Shown: positions 1 to 5,955 of the stretch, one piece after another
How the letters are laid out: every line of letters begins with the position of its first letter
Numbering within the stretch: position 1 is the stretch's first letter
Origin: Psychrobacter sp.
GTDB lineage: Bacteria; Pseudomonadota; Gammaproteobacteria; Pseudomonadales; Moraxellaceae
Direction of reading: 5' to 3'
DNA length: 5,982 nt
Assembly: GCA_029256865.1 (NCBI GenBank)
Contig: JARIEH010000091.1
Span: forward strand, 1 to 5,982
The notes under the pieces: generated by a model
Database searches by the model: none
What the model saw: the letters and a program-made list of their open reading frames with translations, nothing else
What the model was told of the DNA's origin: nothing
Position numbers and translations under genes: made by a program

Positions 1-284
1 TGGTCGAAAAGCAAGAAGTACAAAGCATCTTAGATGATGTCGGTCTCACCAAGCTGCAAGTGGAAGAGATGTACCGTTATCTGGCGATTGCCAATTACGA
101 AGACCGTTTTGTCATCCCAACCGCGCATCGTGAAGAAGCGTTAAGTGATGCTTTTGCAGAGCGTAATGGCTGTGGTTTTACATTCGGTGAAGGCTGTTCA
201 GGACATTCTGACAATAGTATGTTCGGACAACGTAAAGCCAACCGTCGTGATTTTATTGACACTGTCCAAAAGTGGGAGTCGTAA
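1..284 (+). CDS. narH: Respiratory nitrate reductase beta subunit NarH, C-terminal fragment
   Basis: This is the last 93 codons of a gene that begins outside the window; the first complete codon is at position 3 and the stop is TAA at 282-284. NarH is the cytoplasmic iron-sulfur subunit that passes electrons from the NarI hemes to the molybdenum site of NarG. The fragment contains the typical NarH tail: a segment reading MYRYLAIANYEDRFVIP followed by GCGFTFGEGC (fragment residues 56-65), which closely resembles the E. coli NarH C-terminus. The cluster-binding cysteines of NarH lie upstream, outside the window, so cluster integrity cannot be judged. An apparent start at position 60 is an internal GTG valine codon, not a real start. 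The stop is followed after a single base by the narJ start, so the two are almost certainly cotranscribed and perhaps translationally coupled. Confidence 0.95.
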   Translation, partial: VEKQEVQSILDDVGLTKLQVEEMYRYLAIANYEDRFVIPTAHREEALSDAFAERNGCGFTFGEGCSGHSDNSMFGQRKANRRDFIDTVQKWES

Positions 285-285
285 G

Positions 286-1152
286 ATGCAAACTACTCAA
301 TACTATAACCCGCAGTCTTTGAACAGCGTAGTCAATGAGCCTACTGCTCCTGCTACTATCGACCATTCGGAGCTAAAACTCTTAAAGGTTTTGAGCTTAC
401 TGATAGATTATCCAAGCAATGAGCTGTTCATTGGCGATACACTCGCTGATTGTGCCGAGATTGTGGCGACCTCGACCTTGATTAGCCCAGAAGTGCGCAC
501 GCAGATCATCGATTTGATTGAAGACTTAATCGAGACGGGATCGCTTGAAGCGCAAGCGCGTTATGATGGTCTTTTTGAGCGTGGTCGTTCTTTATCGCTT
601 TGGTTGTTTGAGCATGTCCATGGAGAGTCTCGGGAACGTGGTCAAGCCATGGTGGATCTCATGAACCAGTATTCCGATGCTGGGTTTGAGATTAGCATCA
701 AAGAGCTGCCAGATTACCTGCCGTTATATCTAGAATTTTTGGCCTATCAAGCGACGGTCATCGAGGATGATATTCAGATTCGTATGGATATCGCTGATGT
801 CAGCCATATCATTGCGCTGTTAGCCGCTAGACTTGAGAATCGTGGCAGTGTCTACCAAGGCTGCTTTAATGCGCTATTACAGATTGCTGGCAAGCCGCTC
901 GATGTGGTTGAAGAGTATCAAGAAAAAGTCAGTAAAGAGAAGCGTGACGACAGCTTTGAGGCGTTAGACAAAGAATGGGAAGAGGAGGTCGTTACCTTCT
1001 TGGATGCGCAACAAGAAGAGCGCTGCTCTTCACAGACAAGTACCCAAAACCTTGCTGCTAAAGCTGGCGTCAGTAAGTCGGCAGCAAAAATGGTTGATGC
1101 CCCTGTACATTGGGTAGACTTTAAAACCAACCAGCCGGTCAAACAATCATAA
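286..1152 (+). CDS. narJ: Nitrate reductase assembly chaperone NarJ (TorD/DmsD-type redox enzyme maturation protein)
   Basis: NarJ binds the NarG N-terminus in the cytoplasm and holds NarGH until the molybdenum cofactor is inserted and the complex docks onto NarI; it is not part of the final enzyme. The predicted protein has 288 residues. The signature block at about residues 93-129 (YDGLFERGRSLSLWLFEHVH, then GESRERGQAMVDLM) and ELPDYLPLYLEFLA at 140-153 are nearly the same as in E. coli NarJ, as is the RDDSFEALDKEWEEE region at 220-234. I chose the ATG at 286 because GGGAG (274-278) sits 7 bases upstream and conserved homology starts about 30 residues later; the open frame extends upstream to 145 but overlaps narH there. 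The protein is longer than E. coli NarJ (about 236 residues), with a roughly 30-residue Ser/Thr/Asn-rich N-terminal extension and a longer low-complexity C-terminal tail ending around APVHWVDF. Confidence 0.96.
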   Translation: MQTTQYYNPQSLNSVVNEPTAPATIDHSELKLLKVLSLLIDYPSNELFIGDTLADCAEIVATSTLISPEVRTQIIDLIEDLIETGSLEAQARYDGLFERGRSLSLWLFEHVHGESRERGQAMVDLMNQYSDAGFEISIKELPDYLPLYLEFLAYQATVIEDDIQIRMDIADVSHIIALLAARLENRGSVYQGCFNALLQIAGKPLDVVEEYQEKVSKEKRDDSFEALDKEWEEEVVTFLDAQQEERCSSQTSTQNLAAKAGVSKSAAKMVDAPVHWVDFKTNQPVKQS

Positions 1153-1163
1153 GGAGAAAGGAT

Positions 1164-1889
1164 ATGAATATTGCAGATCCGGGTGTACAGTCTTTAGCCA
1201 ATCTAAATTGGCTGCAGATATTCCTTTTTGGCGTCTATCCCTATATTGCATTGGCCATCGCTATTGTTGGTACGTGGGTACGTTTTGATTTATCTCAGTA
1301 TTCGTGGAAGACAGGTTCTACCCAGATGCTCAGAACCAAAAACATGCGCTTAGCAAGTAACTTGTTCCACGTTGGTATCATTGTGGTACTGCTCGGACAT
1401 CTATTCGGTATGTTAACCCCGCATTTTCTCTATGAGTCGTTTATTAGTGCGGGACGAAAACAGATAGTAGCGGTGGTGGTCGGTGGTATTGCCGGCGTCG
1501 TGTGTTGGGTTGGACTAGCGATGCTGCTGTGGCGACGCTTCACTGATGATCGTATCTCTAATACGTCGTCGTTTTCGGACAAGATGGTACTGGTATTATT
1601 GTTTATTCAGCTCAATCTAGGTTTGATATCCATCTTTACCTCTGTGCAGCATTTAGATGGTTATACAATGATGAACTTAGCGGGTTGGGCACAGGATATT
1701 ACTATCTTAAGACCATGGCATGCAGCGGCACGTATTGAGCAAGCGGACTTGATTTATCAGTTGCATATGGTCCTAGGTATTACGCTCATTATGATTTTCC
1801 CGTTCACACGACTGATTCATATCATCAGTGCGCCAATTTGGTACTTTGGTCGCCGCTATCAGATCGTCAGACAGAAAAAATCACAGTAA
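1164..1889 (+). CDS. narI: Respiratory nitrate reductase gamma subunit NarI (membrane cytochrome b)
   Basis: NarI is the five-helix diheme b subunit that oxidises quinol at the periplasmic side of the inner membrane and passes electrons to NarH. The predicted 241-residue protein has hydrophobic segments at about 17-38, 66-87, 100-124, 140-160 and 197-222. Four candidate axial heme histidines are present: His69 and His79 in NLFHVGIIVVLLGH, and His201 and His219 in the last helix. The spacings of 10 and 18 residues match those of the E. coli ligands (His56/His66 and His187/His205). The RPWHAAARIEQADLIYQLHM stretch and the terminal FGRRYQIVR are also family-typical. The start is well supported: AAGGAG at 1151-1156 overlaps the narJ stop and lies 7 bases before the ATG. 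The protein is somewhat longer than the E. coli subunit (about 225). It is the last gene of the tightly packed narHJI block. Confidence 0.97.
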   Translation: MNIADPGVQSLANLNWLQIFLFGVYPYIALAIAIVGTWVRFDLSQYSWKTGSTQMLRTKNMRLASNLFHVGIIVVLLGHLFGMLTPHFLYESFISAGRKQIVAVVVGGIAGVVCWVGLAMLLWRRFTDDRISNTSSFSDKMVLVLLFIQLNLGLISIFTSVQHLDGYTMMNLAGWAQDITILRPWHAAARIEQADLIYQLHMVLGITLIMIFPFTRLIHIISAPIWYFGRRYQIVRQKKSQ

Positions 1890-1892
1890 TAG

Positions 1893-1936
1893 AACAGTGA
1901 CAGAAACAATCGTCACAGAAATAGTCACAACAGTGA
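1893..1936 (+). repeat. Short degenerate direct and inverted repeats just after narI
   Basis: Immediately after the narI stop there is a patch of related short words. AACAGTGA occurs at 1893-1900 and 1929-1936, ACAGAAA at 1900-1906 and 1915-1921, and GTCACA at 1912-1917 and 1924-1929. GTGAC (1897-1901) is complementary to GTCAC (1912-1916), and TCAC-AACA-GTGA (1925-1936) could form a small 4-bp hairpin with a 4-base loop. The similar word TCACAG also occurs in the last narI codons. There is no T-tract, so this is not an obvious terminator. It may be only local sequence drift or slippage. Confidence 0.4.
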
Positions 1937-1963
1937 TACAGCATTGAAGTTCTGAGGACGATA

Positions 1964-1994
1964 CCATAAGGTTCATTTTAAATGAATCTTATGG
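1964..1994. promoter_or_regulatory. Probable NsrR operator (NO-responsive) upstream of hmp
   Basis: This 31-bp element is a near-perfect palindrome with a single central base (T1979): the left arm CCATAAGGTTCATTT (1964-1978) and the right arm AAATGAATCTTATGG (1980-1994) differ from perfect symmetry at one base pair only. Its 23-bp core (1968-1990) has the 11-1-11 architecture known for the Rrf2-family NO sensor NsrR. Compared with a remembered gammaproteobacterial half-site AAGATGCATTT, the left half-site AAGGTTCATTT agrees at 9 of 11 positions and the right half-site, read on the other strand as AAGATTCATTT, at 10 of 11. hmp is the most widely conserved NsrR target, so the site sits where one would expect it. 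The palindrome can also fold as an AT-rich RNA hairpin at the end of the nar transcript, but no T-run follows, so a terminator role is less likely. Confidence 0.72.
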
Positions 1995-2001
1995 CAATGC
2001 T

Positions 2002-2031
2002 TTGATTATTCAACTTTTAGGATTTTATGAC
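2002..2031 (+). promoter_or_regulatory. Candidate hmp promoter next to the NsrR-like site
   Basis: TTGATT at 2002-2007 and TATGAC at 2026-2031 resemble sigma-70 boxes (four of six matches each) with an 18-bp spacer. The site lies 11 bp downstream of the probable NsrR operator, close enough for a bound repressor to hinder polymerase. It would leave a leader of more than 120 bases before hmp. An alternative -10 box, TATAAA at 2114-2119, lies nearer the gene but has no convincing -35 partner. The assignment is tentative. Confidence 0.28.
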
Positions 2032-2074
2032 TACCTGAGAAGTGTAATCAAGATTGCCAACGGCCGTATTTTTA

Positions 2075-2113
2075 CTTAAGCAATGAACTTAAATTCTGAC
2101 CTTAAATATGGAC
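2075..2113 (+). repeat. Three CTTAA-headed units at 13-bp spacing in the hmp leader
   Basis: CTTAA begins at 2075, 2088 and 2101, exactly 13 bp apart. The second and third units, CTTAAATTCTGAC and CTTAAATATGGAC, are identical at 10 of 13 positions and directly abut; the first, CTTAAGCAATGAA, shares mainly the head. The third unit runs straight into TATAAAT (2114-2120), a possible -10 box. The repeats could be direct half-sites for a regulator of hmp, or chance in AT-rich DNA. Confidence 0.4.
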
Positions 2114-2161
2114 TATAAATCCCTTAACTTATCAATGTGATGACTCACTAGGAGAGACATA

Positions 2162-3361
2162 ATGGCCTCACCAAAAACATTAGAAATCGTCAAAGCAACC
2201 GTACCTGTACTTGAAGAGCATGGAACGGCAATTACCACGGTGTTTTATCAAAATATGTTTAACGAGCATCCTGAGCTGTTGGATATCTTTAATGAAACCA
2301 ATCAAAAGCTTGGCCGTCAACAGACTGCCTTAGCGATGACGGTGTTAGCGGCTGCCAAGCACCTAGAGAACCTAGCGACTTTATTGCCGCAAGTCACCCA
2401 AATCAGTCATAAACATCGTGCCCTACAAATCCTACCAGAGCATTATCCTATCGTCGGCAAGCACCTACTAGGCGCTATCAAGCAAGTGCTGGGAGAGGCC
2501 GCTAATGATGACATCATCGAGGCTTGGACTGAAGCATATGATGAGATAGCGGACGTCTTTATTCAGCTAGAAGACGCTATGTATGAAGAAGAGATGTGGC
2601 AAGGGTTTGCAGCTTTTAAGGTCATTGAAAAAGTAGCAGTCGCCACTGACATTGCCGCCTTTACTGTAGTACCAGCAGATAGCGATACAGAAAACAGCCA
2701 AAATATCGATCTGAGTAAACTGACTTTAACAGCCGGTCAATATATCACGGTGAAAGCAGATCCAAAAGGCAGTGATCATTTAGCATTACGTCATTACTCT
2801 TTGTATTCTGCCAGTACCGATAAAGGCATTCAATTCGCCGTCAGACGTGATAATCGCAATGAACATTATGGCTTGGTCTCTAATCATTTGCATGATGAGG
2901 TAGAGGTAGGTGATAACGTTTTATTATCGGCTCCAGCGGGAGACTTTGCGCTGACCCAAGCGCTTGTATCACAAAACGACATTCCATTAGTGCTCATCAG
3001 TGCAGGCGTCGGTGTCACACCTATCTTATCGATGTTAGAGGCGCAAGTGACTGCCAATCCAAAGCGACCTATTATTTGGGTTTATGCCTGCCAAAACGCT
3101 GCGCATCATGCCTTTGATAGTCAAGTTGATACGCTTCTAGCAGCAGCAGAAAATGTAGAAAAACAAATTTTCTATTTTGAATCTGGGCAACTATTGGATG
3201 AACGTTATCTTGCTACGTTGCCAGAACCTGCTGATATTTATGTGTGTGGCTCAATGCCATTTATGGAAAGCATGATTGATGGGCTAATGGCACTCGATCA
3301 TGGACTTGATAGTGTTCATTATGAACCATTTGGTCCTAAGATGAGCTTAGAGCTGTCTTAA
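2162..3361 (+). CDS. hmp: Flavohemoglobin, nitric oxide dioxygenase
   Basis: Hmp is a cytoplasmic enzyme that converts NO and O2 to nitrate using NAD(P)H; without oxygen it can slowly reduce NO to N2O. The predicted 399 residues match the usual family length (E. coli 396). The N-terminal globin domain (about 1-138) has the distal Tyr29 and Gln53, Phe43, the proximal heme ligand His85, Tyr95 and Glu137 (equivalent to E. coli Glu135 after a two-residue insertion), so the catalytic heme pocket looks intact. The FAD domain (about 150-265) carries RHYS at 210-213, GLVSNHLH at 237-244 and APAGDF at 257-262. The NAD(P) domain carries ISAGVGVTPILSML at 279-292, YVCGSMPFM at 360-368 and HYEPFGP at 386-392. 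AGGAGA (2150-2155) lies 6 bases before the ATG. It is separated from narI by 272 bp containing an NsrR-like operator, so it is probably controlled by NO as well as, or instead of, the nar promoter. Confidence 0.96.
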   Translation: MASPKTLEIVKATVPVLEEHGTAITTVFYQNMFNEHPELLDIFNETNQKLGRQQTALAMTVLAAAKHLENLATLLPQVTQISHKHRALQILPEHYPIVGKHLLGAIKQVLGEAANDDIIEAWTEAYDEIADVFIQLEDAMYEEEMWQGFAAFKVIEKVAVATDIAAFTVVPADSDTENSQNIDLSKLTLTAGQYITVKADPKGSDHLALRHYSLYSASTDKGIQFAVRRDNRNEHYGLVSNHLHDEVEVGDNVLLSAPAGDFALTQALVSQNDIPLVLISAGVGVTPILSMLEAQVTANPKRPIIWVYACQNAAHHAFDSQVDTLLAAAENVEKQIFYFESGQLLDERYLATLPEPADIYVCGSMPFMESMIDGLMALDHGLDSVHYEPFGPKMSLELS

Positions 3362-3384
3362 TTTTATCAGCACCATATGATTTG

Positions 3385-3406
3385 AAAGTGACTTAAAAGT
3401 GACTTA
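3385..3406 (+). repeat. Perfect 11-bp tandem duplication between hmp and the isomerase gene
   Basis: The word AAAGTGACTTA occurs at 3385-3395 and again at 3396-3406 with no gap and no mismatch, followed by a short A-run. It lies 23 bp after the hmp stop and 50 bp before the next start codon. Eleven base pairs is close to one helical turn, so a pair of regulator half-sites on one DNA face is possible; replication slippage is the simpler explanation. The ACTTAA core also occurs in the repeats upstream of hmp. Confidence 0.6.
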
Positions 3407-3456
3407 AAAAATGTTTATTATTTTATATGACCTAAATCATTAGCGGAGTAGCAGCC

Positions 3457-4488
3457 ATGACTGTTAATACTTATAATCCAGCTGACCATGTTAACAGTAA
3501 CATTGGTCATGACCACAGTCATGAGCATCATCATGATAACCACCATCATAATCATAGCCACGCCGCTAATGAAGACATTATCCGTATCATGCCGACACTG
3601 GCGGATCTCAAAAAACCACACTCTGACCAAGATTTTATCGATAGAGCCATGAAGGAAGAGCGTAGCAATCATAAAAATCTCATCGCCTCTAGTCGTGATG
3701 AGCTGCCTTCAGTGACGGTTAATGGGGTCATGATCGACAGGACAGAGATTGCGCAAGAGCTACAATATCACCCAGCAGAAAATAAAGAAGATGCCTTGTT
3801 TCTAGCGACTCAAGCATTGGTGGTACGCGAATTATTAAAGCTGGCAGTGCTCGATGACCCAAGCCTTGGCGAGTCTGCGTGGGAGAAAGATGAAGAACAA
3901 GCCATCTCTAGCTTAATCGACAAAAATGTCCAAGCGGCAAACCCTGATACCCAAACCTGCGAGCGTTATTATCAGCAGAATAGGGCTGATTTCAAAACCG
4001 ATCCTATTATGTCCGTGCGTCATATCTTATTGGCATGCCTGCCTGAAGATGGCGATGAGAGATTAACGCTTAAAAAAACGGCTTATGAGCTCATTGAACA
4101 GATTAAAAATGATAGCAATCCGAATGCTGAGTTTATTCAATTGGCACGCCAGCATTCTGCCTGTCCTTCAAAAGAGCAAGGCGGTGAGCTTGGCGTCATT
4201 AATAAAGGTCAAACTGTTCCAGAGTTTGAAAGCACGTTATTTAAGCTAGAGGCGGGACTGGCGCCAAGCCCAATTGAAAGCCGCTATGGTTTTCATATTG
4301 TGGAGATATTGGATAAGCAGCCAGGCATACAAATGACGTATGAACAAGTCGATGCGGCGATACACAATAAGCTCAGTCAGCAGGCTTTTCATCAATCTTT
4401 GTGTGATTATCTGTTCTCCTTAGCCAATGAAGCCGATATCGAAGGGATCGAGATGACCCTTGAGCAAGAAAACGTCTTCCGTGGCTAG
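3457..4488 (+). CDS. Parvulin-type (PpiC/NifM-like) peptidyl-prolyl cis-trans isomerase with His-rich N-terminus
   Basis: The 343-residue protein has a C-terminal parvulin domain at about residues 187-288, recognisable from VRHILLA (187-193), HSACPSKEQGGELG (233-246), GQTVPEFESTLFKLEAG (251-267) and ESRYGFHIVEILD (274-286). The putative active-site residues His189, Cys236 and His280 are retained. A helical region at about 85-180 resembles the N-terminal chaperone-like part of NifM-type isomerases. There is no signal peptide or lipobox, so a cytoplasmic location is likely, unlike SurA or PpiD. Residues 18-35 hold 11 histidines out of 18, preceded by His11, which suggests metal binding or storage. 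GGAG at 3445-3448 lies 8 bases before the ATG. Isomerases of this type follow narI in pseudomonad nar operons (recalled), so a role in folding or metal delivery for nitrate reductase is inferred. The exact substrate is unknown. Confidence 0.88.
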   Translation: MTVNTYNPADHVNSNIGHDHSHEHHHDNHHHNHSHAANEDIIRIMPTLADLKKPHSDQDFIDRAMKEERSNHKNLIASSRDELPSVTVNGVMIDRTEIAQELQYHPAENKEDALFLATQALVVRELLKLAVLDDPSLGESAWEKDEEQAISSLIDKNVQAANPDTQTCERYYQQNRADFKTDPIMSVRHILLACLPEDGDERLTLKKTAYELIEQIKNDSNPNAEFIQLARQHSACPSKEQGGELGVINKGQTVPEFESTLFKLEAGLAPSPIESRYGFHIVEILDKQPGIQMTYEQVDAAIHNKLSQQAFHQSLCDYLFSLANEADIEGIEMTLEQENVFRG

Positions 4489-4502
4489 TAAGTGATGATG
4501 AG

Positions 4503-4522
4503 CGTATCTCTTTTGAGGTACG
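4503..4522 (+). other. Intergenic hairpin between the isomerase gene and moeA
   Basis: CGTATCTC (4503-4510) and GAGGTACG (4515-4522) can form an 8-bp stem with one G-U pair and a TTTT loop. No T-tract follows, so it is not a standard intrinsic terminator. It may protect or delimit transcript ends, or tune expression of moeA, which starts 33 bases later. Just upstream, several stop codons (TAG, TAA, TGA) cluster around the isomerase end. Confidence 0.45.
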
Positions 4523-4547
4523 AGTGATTATGGTGAATAAAAAGAGT

Positions 4548-4552
4548 AGGGG
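4548..4552 (+). promoter_or_regulatory. Closely spaced ribosome binding site of moeA
   Basis: AGGGG ends only 3 bases before the ATG at 4556, shorter than the usual 5-9, although the purine run GAG at 4544-4546 could extend pairing upstream. The next in-frame ATG (codon 12, at 4589) would remove residues that resemble the first helix of MoeA and lacks a better site, so 4556 is kept as the start. Initiation may be weak. Confidence 0.5.
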
Positions 4553-4555
4553 TTT

Positions 4556-5851
4556 ATGATTACTGTTGAGCAGTTACGCTCTGCAATCATGCAGCGAATA
4601 AATATCTATAATCAAGATGACTTTCCAATAGCTAAAAGGCCAGTAATTACTTGTCATTTGTCAGACAGTCTTAACCAGATATTGGCCGAATACATTATTT
4701 CATCATTTCCTGTGCCCAGAGAGAATATATCTGCAATGGATGGCTATGCCATTGCCCATAAAACTGATCTGCCAAAAGGCGCCATCATTGAAATCGTTGG
4801 AGAGTCACAAGCAGGCGATCCTTATACAGGGATGCTAAAAGCAGGCCAAGGCATCCGTATCTTCACTGGAGCTGTCGTACCAGATAGCTGTGATACGGTT
4901 GTCATGCAAGAAAATACCAATTTTACTTATATCAAAGACAACATTGATAAAACCCAGCCTTATGACATTATTTTGTCAAAGGCGGCAGAGACAGATGCCA
5001 ACATCCGTAAGCAAGGAGAAGAGATACAGCCAAACGAGCTGGTGCTACAGCAAGGTAAGCGTATCAACCCAGCGGATATCAGCTTACTTGCCAACCTTGG
5101 TATCAGCAAAGTAAAAGTGTTCAAGCCGCTCACTGTGGGGCTGCTAGCGACTGGCGATGAACTGGTCGCGCTTGGCAATAAGCTGAAAAACTCAGCGCAA
5201 ATATATAACTCGAATACACCAACGCTCAAAAGCTTGTTAGCGCCATTGCCAATCGTCATTAATGACTACGGCATCATTGCTGATGACAAAGATCAAATCA
5301 CGAAAGTGGTGACCAAGGCCATACAGAAATGCGATGTGTTGATCTCAACCGCTGGTGTCTCGGTCGGAGATTATGATTATTTGACCACGGTAGTGGAGCA
5401 GTTGGGCCAAATAAATCATTATAAAGTGGCGATGAAACCCGGCAAACCGTTTGTGTTTGGTGAGCTGACCAAAAAAGTTGACGTGCCTGTTTTATACTTT
5501 GGCTTACCAGGTAATCCGTTATCAACAGTAGTAGGCGCTCTACAATTTGTGATTCCAGCGTTATGGAGAGTGTCTGGTGCTGCTATTCAAGAGCAACCCA
5601 TGCAGCTGACTCTGGCGGCAACACTCACCAATGACATCACAAAGTCCGTCGGTCGTATGGACTTTCAAAGAGGAATACTGTCAAAGGCTGAAGACGGTAC
5701 ATACCAAGTTGAATGCTGTTTCAGTCAGCAGTCGCATCGGATAAAACAGCTTAGCCGTGCCAACTGTTTTATAGTCTTAGCGCAAGAGAGTGGAGACGTC
5801 ACCTCAGGCAGTACAGTGAGCGTGCAGCCATTTCCTTGGCTGCATATTTAG
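4556..5851 (+). CDS. moeA: Molybdopterin molybdenumtransferase MoeA
   Basis: MoeA inserts molybdate into adenylylated molybdopterin (made by MogA-type enzymes) to give active molybdenum cofactor in the cytoplasm; NarG needs a guanylated form of this cofactor. The 431-residue length is normal (E. coli about 411). Family motifs appear in order: PVPRENISAMDGYA at 52-65 with the conserved Asp62, RIFTGAVVP at 101-109, NIRKQGEEI at 149-157, ATGDEL at 198-203, AQIYNSN at 214-220, the molybdopterin-binding LISTAGVSVGDYDY at 262-275, VAMKPGKPFVFGEL at 291-304, FGLPGNPLSTVV at 315-326, GRMDFQRGIL at 366-375 and RANCFIVL at 401-408 in the C-terminal beta domain. No key residue appears missing. It lies 67 bp after the isomerase gene on the same strand and is followed by a terminator, so it is probably the last gene of the cluster and supplies cofactor for the nitrate reductase. 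Confidence 0.96.
   Translation: MITVEQLRSAIMQRINIYNQDDFPIAKRPVITCHLSDSLNQILAEYIISSFPVPRENISAMDGYAIAHKTDLPKGAIIEIVGESQAGDPYTGMLKAGQGIRIFTGAVVPDSCDTVVMQENTNFTYIKDNIDKTQPYDIILSKAAETDANIRKQGEEIQPNELVLQQGKRINPADISLLANLGISKVKVFKPLTVGLLATGDELVALGNKLKNSAQIYNSNTPTLKSLLAPLPIVINDYGIIADDKDQITKVVTKAIQKCDVLISTAGVSVGDYDYLTTVVEQLGQINHYKVAMKPGKPFVFGELTKKVDVPVLYFGLPGNPLSTVVGALQFVIPALWRVSGAAIQEQPMQLTLAATLTNDITKSVGRMDFQRGILSKAEDGTYQVECCFSQQSHRIKQLSRANCFIVLAQESGDVTSGSTVSVQPFPWLHI
5823..5844 (+). other. GC-rich hairpin overlapping the 3' end of moeA
   Basis: TGCAGCCA (5823-5830) and TGGCTGCA (5837-5844) are perfectly complementary over 8 bp with a 6-base loop TTTCCT. The hairpin lies in the last codons of moeA, 4 bases before the stop codon, and an AT-rich but not T-only stretch follows. 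It could stabilise the mRNA 3' end or cause pausing; it is not a full terminator by itself. Confidence 0.5.
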
Positions 5852-5955
5852 CTTCAAGTTTAGGGTATAGCAATACCAGCAGCAGTGTCGTTTTACGGTG
5901 ATTAGATTGAACTAGATTATGAAAGAGACAATCAAAGCTATAAATTTAGAACCAT

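Noticed and set aside
145..285. Upstream extension of the narJ reading frame over narH
   Set aside because: The conserved NarH tail is in another frame there, and a good ribosome site directs initiation at 286.
1964..1994. The palindrome as a classic intrinsic terminator for narI
   Set aside because: The stem is AT-rich and no T-run follows immediately; the match to the NsrR operator pattern explains it better, although some effect on termination cannot be excluded.
2002..2013. TTGATTATTCAA as a possible FNR site upstream of hmp
   Set aside because: FNR sites have TTGA and TCAA separated by 6 bases (TTGAT-N4-ATCAA); here only 4 bases separate them, so the spacing is wrong.
2137..2148. GTGA-TGAC-TCAC inverted repeat next to the hmp ribosome binding site as a CRP site or RNA switch
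   Set aside because: The gap between arms is 4 rather than the 6 needed for CRP, and a 4-bp stem is too short to support a switch.
3427..3440. ATGAC-CTAA-ATCAT as a degenerate FNR/CRP-family site before the isomerase gene
   Set aside because: It keeps the TGA-N6-TCA core and spacing but has three departures from consensus and lies only 16 bp before the start codon, too close to act as an activator site at a normal promoter position.
3418..3672. Minus-strand open frame opposite the His-rich region
   Set aside because: Its Met/Val-rich translation is the antisense of repeated CAT/CAC histidine codons; it has no recognisable ribosome site or family resemblance.
4890..5525. Other-frame open frames inside moeA on both strands
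   Set aside because: They overlap the clearly conserved MoeA frame, show no recognisable motifs and look like shadows.
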